Shown here: positions 57,801 to 64,000 of the stretch, piece after piece | Numbering within the stretch: the first letter of the stretch is position 1 | Layout: every line of letters starts with the position of its first letter | Assembly (NCBI GenBank): GCA_001692895.1 | Contig: KV748192.1 | Coordinates: 2,414,688-2,478,687, forward strand | Direction: 5' to 3' | Origin: Cenococcum geophilum 1.58 | Taxonomy: Eukaryota; Ascomycota; Dothideomycetes; Gloniales; Gloniaceae | Length of the DNA: 64,000 nt | Notes under the pieces: generated by a model | Told to the model about the DNA's origin: nothing | Database searches by the model: none | The model's input: the letters and a program-made list of their open reading frames with translations, nothing else | Position numbers and translations under genes: made by a program

Positions 57801-58620
57801 TTGGTATTAGGCGTAGTATATTATTGTACCGTTTATTAATGACGTTTACGTAGGCGTTAAGGGCTCCTGGTAGGTCTACGCCTATTAGGGAGGTTTTTAG
57901 TTTAGGGCTTAGAGATTTAATAAGGCTGTTAATTAGTGCGGAGTCGTTCTAGCCTGTTTTCCTTATATAATAGTTAAATTTAGAGAAATATACTAGGAAA
58001 CTTTTAGTTCCTTAAGCTATATAGTTTATCTTTTTCTAGGTAGTAGCTTAGCGGTTTAGGTTATCGTATAAGGCTTTAAGAAGGACAACTAGGCTTTATA
58101 CTAAGGTTGGCTAAAGAGATTTAATAAGGTTAGCTACCTTTCCTCCTAGTTAACTTAGGGCGTAATAGAGTTAGTTAGCTTTAGTTAGGTAATAGTTAGC
58201 ATTACTAGTTAGCTTATTTTTAAGCTAGCTTAGGAATAATTAGAGTTCTTATTATTAACTAGTAAATACTAAGGGATCTAGTAGTTATTCGGATTGTTTT
58301 AGTATAGTAGTTGGTTTAAGGTAAACAGCTACTATAGGTTTAAGGCTTACGTTTCGCGTATTTATCTCTAGAGATAGTGTTTAGTCTTAAGGCCCTAATG
58401 TAGGCGTCTTAAGTGTGCGGATTTCTTCTTGGAGGTCCTTAATTAATTACTAGTATTATACTTTTTATTCGGCTTATTATTAATTTAAAGTGGCTTAGTT
58501 TTGTATAAGGGCGTTTATAAAAGACTTCTATATTTTTACTAGTTATTTTTAGAGTGCGAATATAATACTAGCGGCCGTTATAGAGGCTTTAGGGTCGTTC
58601 TGTATTTTAGAAGTAGTATA
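54871..58620 (-). pseudogene. Gypsy A4 RNase H, RT, protease and gag (broken; split by a solo LTR)
   Basis: RNase H and the RT end run from 54871 to 55228, then RT from 55599 (YIND box at ~55825) to ~56290. The Ser/Thr/Pro linker follows (~56755-56920), then protease (motif I-N-I-G-A near 57255) and gag to ~58600. At ~57580-57640 the gag sequence differs from A2 over about 60 bp, suggesting a small replacement. Colinear with A1 apart from this. Confidence 0.82.
55229..55598 (-). repeat. Solo Gypsy A LTR (370 bp) in A4
   Basis: A single LTR, TGTCACGGAG to CCCGTGACA, sits in the RT of A4 between TTTAC and CTTAC (family CTTAC). It is the least mutated A LTR in the window. It keeps CpG and CpA sites that are TpA elsewhere and has perfect TGTCACGG / CCGTGACA ends. 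It is probably left by recombination between the two LTRs of a full element. Confidence 0.92.
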
Positions 58621-58639
58621 TAAAGTTAATATAACGTAG

Positions 58640-58997
58640 TATTACGGAGTAAGTATAAGCGGCGATAATATATAGCAAGGTAGATATTATTAAGCTATAT
58701 ATATAAACTATATAAGAAGTTAAAATATTGCGTAAGGAGAGAAGGCAGAAAAACGGGGAGAAAGGGTATATATTGTTAGCTTAGTTGCTTAGTTAATACG
58801 TATACGGAGCAGAATAGGACTTAGGTAGTAGTCCTGGCAGAACTTGGTAGGATTTAGTAAAACTTGGTAGAATATAGCAGAATATAGCAGATTGCCGTCA
58901 GATTGCCGCAAATTGCCGTCTTATAGTCAGTCTCTAGTTACTAAGTCGGTGGAAACAGGTAGACGTGTATAAGGTGTCACGGGGGTGTCCCGTAACA
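58640..58997 (-). repeat. 5' LTR of Gypsy A4 (358 bp)
   Basis: It starts TATTACGGAG and ends CCCGTAACA, followed by GCTAG. Same length as its partner, so no change in 11-bp repeat number between the two. Confidence 0.92.
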
Positions 58998-59589
58998 GCT
59001 AGGGGGAACCTTTACCGCATATGCAACCTTACTAAAAGGTAGCGCTATACTCTAGAACTTACGCATACCCATCTTACCATTAAAAACAATTGATTTTCCA
59101 ACTTTTAAAACCTAATTCCTACTGCCTAGCGAGCTAGAGGTGGATTTATTTGTTATTTTACCTCCTTTTCCTAATAGAAAAAAATTCTTTAAGGGTGGCC
59201 CTAGCTTATAAGCGAGGCACGGACAGAAACACTAAAACTACTACTACTACTATTAATACTAAAGCTATAAAATAGGAGCTAGTTTTTCTACTACCTTTTA
59301 GCCTAATCCCCCCAGAAATCTTCTAGTAGGATTAGTAAGGAGAAAGGGTATAAGGATAGTAAAACTAGGGAACCCCCCTATAAGATATAAAATGCCAAGG
59401 CCTAATAGGTCTAAAAAAACCCTCCTGTGGAAATAAGTGATAAAGAGTCTATATCTACTTTTTCTCTCCCTTCTTCTTCTCCTAGCCTATTTAGGACAGG
59501 AGAAAAAAGAGGGCATTCTTAGTCTTCTTCTAAAAAAGAAACCAAAAACCTATAAAAAGGACAATAAAACTAATAACTACTACGGATAG

Positions 59590-60850
59590 GATACCTAGTA
59601 TACCTTTTCCTCCCCTCTCTTTAGAACAACACCTATAAAAGGCTTTAGAAAGCCTACTCTAGGCCTATAAAGGGCTAAAAGAAGAAGAAGAAAAAGAAAA
59701 AGAATAAGTTAAAAAGATAGGGAACTATATACGGAGTATTTTAGTAAGAGAAGATCCCTTTACAAAAGAAGAAATAGAAAAAGATGTCCTAAAAGGACTA
59801 GTTAAAGAAGTAAGAGCTCTTCGTAAGGAGGTAGCCCCTACTAAAGAAACCTACGTAGAGAGGCTAAAGAAGGACCTCCTTACTTTATCCTTTCTATCCT
59901 CGTCACTACCGTTTCCTACCCCCTCTACTTCTACTAGAAGTAAAAAAAAGTAGCTATAAGAAAAGAAGCTAGTCCTAATTATAGATAAAAAGGACTAATT
60001 CATAGATATCTTCTCTATACAAAACAAAGTTAATTAACTATTTACATTAAAACTGTAAGTAAAAAAGCTAGTACTAGCGTCCATAGCTAGAACTAAAGGA
60101 AAACAAAATATTATCCTTATGACTACAGAAGAGTATAATGTAGATTTCCTAGTTAAATATAAGGAGATCTAGCAGAACTACTTTACCTTTTAAAGAGAAC
60201 AAAAACTAGAACCATAGGTTTAAATTATAGCCTATAGGGTTCCTACTTTACCTTTCTTAGAAGAAGGAGGCTCTAAGCTTCTAAAAGAAGAAATTGAGAC
60301 CTTTAATCCTATAAGGATATAAGGACTATCTAGATGGATCTTATCTAGCGAAAAAAGACATAATCTATAGACCAGATTTGGCTCTATAGTTTTTACTATA
60401 GAGAACGAAGAAAAAAGACAAGAAATCCTTAAGTAAAAAGAGATATTAATTGCAGGTACAGCTACTAAGGTAGTAAAATACCTTAAAGTCTCTCCAACTA
60501 TACAGTGCACCAGCTGCTAAAAATTTGGCCATATAGGAGATAGATGCTCTACTAGAGCCTATAGATTTTATGCGGCTGTATATTTATCTAAAGACCACTC
60601 CTGTTCTACCTATATAACAACAGGCAAGCCCTATAGATATACTACCCCCCTTTACATTAACTGTAAAGAAAACCACTTTGCGAATAGTAAAGACTGCGAG
60701 GTTCTAAAAGCAGCTAAGCTAGTAGGAAGTACTAGCTTAGAAGGTTCTATAGAAGAATAAGACAAAATAAATAGGATTCTAGAAGGAGGTAACTCCTACT
60801 AAGCTCTTAGAAAAAAGATATTAGAGAGCAAAAGGATAGAAATAAATTGA
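59590..60850 (+). pseudogene. LINE-4 ORF1 with three zinc knuckles (broken)
   Basis: The frame at ~59640-60850 starts with a charged coiled-coil-like region ('KGLKEEEEKEKE', then 'KEEIEKDVLKGLVKEVRALR'), then a compact region with 'GSIVFTIENEEKRQEIL' (~60375-60430) of the RNA-binding type known in LINE ORF1. It ends in CCHC knuckles, the first a good C-x2-C-x4-H-x4-C at 60506-60547, the others with some Cys changed to Tyr ('CKENHFANSKDC' near 60660). The protein would coat LINE RNA. Gln codons are stops in places. The antisense frame at 60232-60510 is a shadow. Confidence 0.8.
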
Positions 60851-61094
60851 AAAAGGACAGGGATAGGTGTTATGATTTCCTATAGTTTTTCCTACCATTT
60901 TCTTATTCCCTAGTAGTTGTAGTACCTTAGTGTTTTACTAAGGAGCTATAAACTCTTAGGGGTTTATAAACTACTAGGATATAGCTACTAGTATATATTA
61001 AGCTGCCTAGAAAGGATTCATATATATAGAACTATAGCGTCATAGCCTGGAGGCTGCATGCGCAGTATTGTACGTAGTATAATATAACGGATAT

Positions 61095-61112
61095 AAAAAA
61101 AAAAAAAAAAAA
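61095..61112 (+). repeat. Poly(A) tail of LINE-4
   Basis: Eighteen A, directly followed by the right target repeat. Marks the 3' end of a reverse-transcribed RNA. Confidence 0.9.
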
Positions 61113-61124
61113 GGGCTAGGGGGG

Positions 61125-61208
61125 CTTCCTTTAACTATAAAGTAGACTATAGGGTAAGAAGATTCTTAAACAAACTCTATATCTATAAAAGGGAAGAGGG
61201 AAGACGTA
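61125..61208. other. Flank between LINE-4 and the piggyBac element
   Basis: 84 bp of AT-rich sequence with TATAAAAGGGAAGAG near its end. It is the older DNA in which both elements sit; the 18 bp at 46683-46700 are its other side. No gene seen. Confidence 0.4.
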
Positions 61209-61250
61209 TCCCTTGCATTGATAGAGTCCGTAGAGTTGTGGCCCGTGCGC
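61209..61250 (+). repeat. Left terminal inverted repeat of the piggyBac-like element
   Basis: Starts TCCCTTGCATTG and ends GGCCCGTGCGC. Preceded by TA (61207-61208). Confidence 0.9.
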
Positions 61251-61323
61251 GCGCGATCAGGAACACGAACTTCCTCGCGTCAAGATAAAATAGACAACTT
61301 CATCAATTAAATACACCACCAAA

Positions 61324-63310
61324 ATGGTGCGCAACTATATATCGAATGATATAGACCTTGTGCAGCCTACTCAATATATTGTTCCCAAAAATCGGATCGC
61401 AAAAAAGCCACCGCCAGAACCCGAACCACTGCCTCATTTCGATCCTCTCCCGATACATAACGAGAATGAATATGGTCAGCCAAAGCTTCCTGCTGATATT
61501 GATAACACCGATCCTTTACAGCTATTTAAGCTATTTTGGACGGACGAATGGATAGACCGACTTGTGAAGTATACAAATAGAAATGCAGAGCTGCACCCGG
61601 CTCCGGAGGATAAGGACTTCCTACGCCGGTGGAAGCCTACATCGCGGCAGGAGATGCATGCATATTTAGCAGTGGTAATTTATATGGGGCTCCACACAGA
61701 AAGTAGCATTGAGGACTATTGGCATAAAGACTTTAGCCATGGCTTAATGCACATCCTTCAAAACTATATTGGAATCAACCGTTGGCAGTAGATTAATCGC
61801 TACTTCTATTACACTGAGCTAAGATCCGAAGACGACGAAGCCTTCCAGAATACATTTAAGAGGGTTAAGGAACTTAGTGAGCAAATGCGCCTTACCTCCA
61901 TTAAATATTATAGGCCTAGAATACACCTCACCGTTAACGAGACAATTAAACGCTTTACCGGCCGCGCCCCTGAGATTATAAATATACCAACTAAGCCTAC
62001 ACCAGAGGGCTTTAAAATATGGCTATTAGGCAACCAAGGCTATGTTCTAGATTGGATGTTTTATACAAAAGGTGATAATAAAGGACCGGTGGATTTGGAT
62101 AGATACTAGACAGAGAAGGAAGGCTTTTCAAAGACGCAGGCAGTAGTCCTCGATCTTTTAACTCAGGAAGATGAGACTAGGCAACGTCTCTATTAGCCGA
62201 ATATACACACCGTCTGGCTAGATAACCTTTTCACTTCTGTTAAACTACTTCACCAACTTCGAGAGCTTGGAATTGGGGGCGCAGAAATAGTACGCACAAC
62301 AAAGACAAAGCGTAAGGAACTAGATAAGGCTAAAGGTAATAGAAAGGGGCAGGAAAAAGGGCAGGAAGAAGGGCAGAAAAAGGGACAAGCTTAATTACCA
62401 ATTAAGCAAATTAACCGATAGCTTACGGACCTAAAATTGATACACTAAAGCCAGATTAAATGGGGTATATTGTATGGAAGGCTTTCTAAAGACGGAACAG
62501 TTATGGAGTTCGCCTAGAAGGACGCCAATATAGTCTTATTTATGAGTACTGTCAGCAATAGTTTGTTCTTAATTCAACTTTAAGGCTCTACGGTTAATAA
62601 CGTCATACATCGCAGGTTTAAACTTCGTTAAACGAGAACGACGAAGACCTACTACCACCTCTAGCGGCGCCCAACAGACTCGCAAGGTATTCGGCGGTGC
62701 GGCTACGAAGTGGTTACCTATACCGGAGTTCATTGACATGTATAATCGCTTTATAAAAGGCGTTAATACTGCTAACCAAATGCGATCCTATTACACCTCG
62801 CTTAAGGTCCACCGGAAGACTTAGAAACCACTATTTTACTTTCTCCTTAATACAACCATTACCAATTGCTATAAGCTCTCCTCCTATACAACACGAGGCT
62901 GGACAAATCACGCTGGCCATAAAGCCTTCCGTGAAGCTCTCGTCAACTCTCTATTTAAGAACTCTACCCGCGTACCTTAAAGTTACAAAACTTGCGTCCC
63001 TATGACCCAAATACAATGGCGCCTGGTGGTGGAACACGGATATAAGCCAGAAAAGATTAATAAGAAGGATGTCTCTTGCGCGGCATACGTAGAAGTAGGA
63101 AGGAAGTCTCAAATTAAGAGGCCTGGCGCCCGAAAGCCTCTATGCGAGCTATCACCAAATACTACAAAAAAGCCTCGTAATAGCGATGCGTGGAAGAGAC
63201 CTCGGAGGGCTCCAAGAACTAAATTCGGGTGTAGACTCTGTCGTATACCACTCTGCAGGACGGGCTCGTGTTGGCAGGAACACCTAGATCGACTCAACTC
63301 TAAAGAATAA
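61324..63310 (+). pseudogene. piggyBac-like transposase (DDE_Tnp_1_7 type) with stops and one frameshift
   Basis: The ATG at 61324 has a good fungal context (ACCAAAATGG) and starts ~645 codons. An N-terminal variable region is followed by 'EMHAYLAVVIYMGLHTESS' (~61651-61710), then the three catalytic positions: residue 205, expected Asp, is Asn (61936-61938, 'VNET'); Asp 300 in 'WLDNLFTS' (62221); Asp 400 in 'KDANIV' (62521). 'LPIPEFIDMYNRFIKG' (~62730) and 'KPLFYFLLNTTITN' follow. A Cys-rich tail 'CRLCRIPLCRTGSC' (~63232-63275) is the zinc-binding end typical of the family. In-frame stops at 61789, 62107, 62194, 62392 and 62419, among others, and a one-base frame change between ~62560 and 62640 inactivate it. 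A [KGQ(E/K)] repeat sits at ~62340-62390. Confidence 0.9.
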
Positions 63311-63421
63311 GGGTCTATATATAAAATATACCAATATTTCAATCTATTTGTGGCTTCATTTAAGAACTCTGGTGATGCGGCAGAACGATTGACCGCCTAA
63401 ATATGCAACTTATTGATTGGT

Positions 63422-63466
63422 GCGCACGGGCCACAACTCTACGGACGTTATTATCAATGCAAGGGA
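63422..63466 (-). repeat. Right terminal inverted repeat of the piggyBac-like element
   Basis: GCGCACGGGCC to CAATGCAAGGGA, the reverse complement of the left end with a 3-bp insertion. Followed by TA (63467-63468). Confidence 0.9.
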
Positions 63467-63468
63467 TA

Positions 63469-63954
63469 AGCGTAGCGTAGGTAAGTAAAGCTACTAAATA
63501 CGTAAATATTATAGGAGGAGAAGAAGAAGAAGAAGAAGAGAGCTCTATATTATAGAATTAGAATTATAGCAGGTATTATAGCACCGTTACGCGTAATATG
63601 CCTAGTTAGGGATTTGGCTAAAAGCTTGGCGTCTTAACGCGTATATAATACGCGTCTCCCTCTTATATATACCTTTTCTTCTTTTCCTTAGCTTAGTATC
63701 TTTATAATATAGCATTCGTTTAAGCTTCCTTAGAGGCATTTATTCAAGTCGTCATAGCGGGCCTTTATATATAAAATTAGAAGCCCTATATAAGCTAGGA
63801 ACTAAAGCTAGTATAAGAATAGAAGAGGGTTGGAAAATAGATTATCGAGGCGAAGATAAGGTCGAAGGCGCGCGACGGGCCCTCTATACTAACCTAGTAC
63901 TAACCTAGGCCTTAAAAACGCGTCCGAAAAGCAGGGGCCACCCCTAGGGGGAGG
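63469..63954. other. Unassigned AT-rich flank with GAA repeat
   Basis: No ORF recognised. It holds a GAA repeat (63514-63541), a short palindromic ACGCGTATATAATACGCGT near 63637-63655 and a CT-rich stretch after TATATATACC (~63664-63690), a pattern also found in retrotransposon LTRs. Just before 63955 is a purine run (CTAGGGGGAGG). Confidence 0.4.
63514..63541. repeat. GAA/GGA microsatellite
   Basis: GGAGGA followed by about seven GAA units. No gene around it. Confidence 0.85.
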
Positions 63955-64000
63955 TAATATAGACGATATATGTCGCGGACCTTAGGGGACCGTCCGTAAC
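63955..64000 (+). repeat. Possible start of another LTR, cut by the window edge
   Basis: TAATATAGACG follows directly after the purine run AGGGGGAGG, as a polypurine tract and LTR start would. The B family has the same step (G-run then TAATATAAGG), but the following bases differ, so this would be another family. Only 46 bp are visible. Confidence 0.3.

Larger units (their letters stand above)
46708..58997 (-). mobile_element. Gypsy A copy A4, holding the copia element and a solo LTR
   Basis: It is bounded by GCTAG (46703-46707 and 58998-59002). Both LTRs are 358 bp (46708-47065 and 58640-58997). Removing copia (48868-54865) and the solo LTR (55229-55598) leaves ~5.9 kb, colinear with A1. There is a ~50-bp deletion near 47396 relative to A2. 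A4 landed in the left target-site copy of LINE-4, so it is younger than LINE-4. Confidence 0.93.
59007..61112 (+). mobile_element. LINE-4: poly(A)-tailed, ORF1-only non-LTR element
   Basis: The 3' end is an 18-A tail (61095-61112) followed by GGGCTAGGGGGG. The same GGGCTAGGGGG precedes the 5' end, but split by A4 (46701-46707 plus 59003-59006). This gives an 11-bp target repeat and limits of 59007-61112. The 2.1 kb hold only ORF1 with zinc knuckles. Endonuclease and RT are absent and about 230 bp separate ORF1 from the tail. It is a different lineage from the TTA-ended LINE-1 and LINE-2. Confidence 0.85.
61209..63466 (+). mobile_element. piggyBac-like DNA transposon
   Basis: Terminal inverted repeats at 61209-61250 and 63422-63466 start TCCCTTGCATTGATA and match over ~42 bp apart from one 3-bp gap and one mismatch. 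They enclose 2.26 kb with one transposase. The flanks on both sides are TA, not the usual piggyBac TTAA. The element has far fewer stops than its neighbours and normal base composition, so it arrived late or escaped most RIP. Confidence 0.9.

Noticed and set aside
60232..60510. 92-codon minus-strand open frame
   Set aside because: Antisense of LINE-4 ORF1, where the plus strand carries CCHC knuckles.
63109..63342. 77-codon minus-strand open frame
   Set aside because: Antisense of the Cys-rich C-terminus of the piggyBac transposase.

Overview
This window is a solid block of nested, mutated transposable elements from a filamentous fungus (Pezizomycotina-type). I find no intact host gene, rRNA, tRNA or CRISPR array. 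The base composition is dominated by TpA. Stop codons sit where the element families should have Gln or Trp (CAA/CAG to TAA/TAG, TGG to TAG), and related copies differ mainly by C-to-T and G-to-A transitions. That is the signature of repeat-induced point mutation (RIP) at CpA. Element families include Tad-like LINEs, Ty3 chromoviruses, a Ty1/copia element, a Fot1/pogo transposase and a piggyBac-like transposon.

Layout. 1-1159: minus-strand Fot1/pogo transposase remnant cut by the window edge. ~1340-11903: Tad-like LINE-1 (+), split by a near full-length Ty3 chromovirus, Gypsy A copy A1 (3586-9522, +). 11904-14046: 5' part of a second Gypsy A copy (A3, -), carrying a 239-bp TG-ended insert. 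14047-15215: an unassigned decayed ORF. 15216-46038: a stack five elements deep. Gypsy B copy B1 (-) has its LTR split by B2 (18680-45905, -). B2 holds a 5'-truncated LINE-3 (21897-22920) in its integrase and Gypsy C (25247-42517, +) in its reverse transcriptase. Gypsy C holds Gypsy A copy A2 (27315-37989, -), which holds LINE-2 (30192-34898, -). 46039-46682: 3' end of a third Gypsy B (B3, +). 46708-58997: Gypsy A copy A4 (-), holding a Ty1/copia element (48868-54865, +) and a solo Gypsy A LTR (55229-55598). A4 sits in the left target-site duplication of LINE-4 (59007-61112, +), a poly(A)-tailed element with ORF1 only. 61209-63466: piggyBac-like transposon with ~45-bp terminal inverted repeats. 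63469-64000: unassigned DNA ending in what may be the start of another LTR.

Most nestings are supported by target-site duplications (TSDs) readable in the sequence: ACCGG/ACCGA for A1, GGTAA for B2, ATTAG for C, GATCT for A2, GCTAG for A4, GTATC for copia, 14 bp for LINE-2, 13 bp for LINE-3 and 11 bp for LINE-4. The relative order of insertion can therefore be read off directly.

Nothing here looks like a working gene set. The main points of interest are: (i) a 46-bp palindromic block with 41/46 identity shared by the unrelated Gypsy C and copia elements, at the same place just upstream of their 3' LTRs; (ii) a Tf1-like self-priming layout in all three Ty3 families; (iii) repeated D-to-N loss of the same catalytic aspartates wherever the codon follows a T; (iv) a fungal piggyBac element flanked by TA rather than TTAA; (v) an ORF1-only half-LINE.
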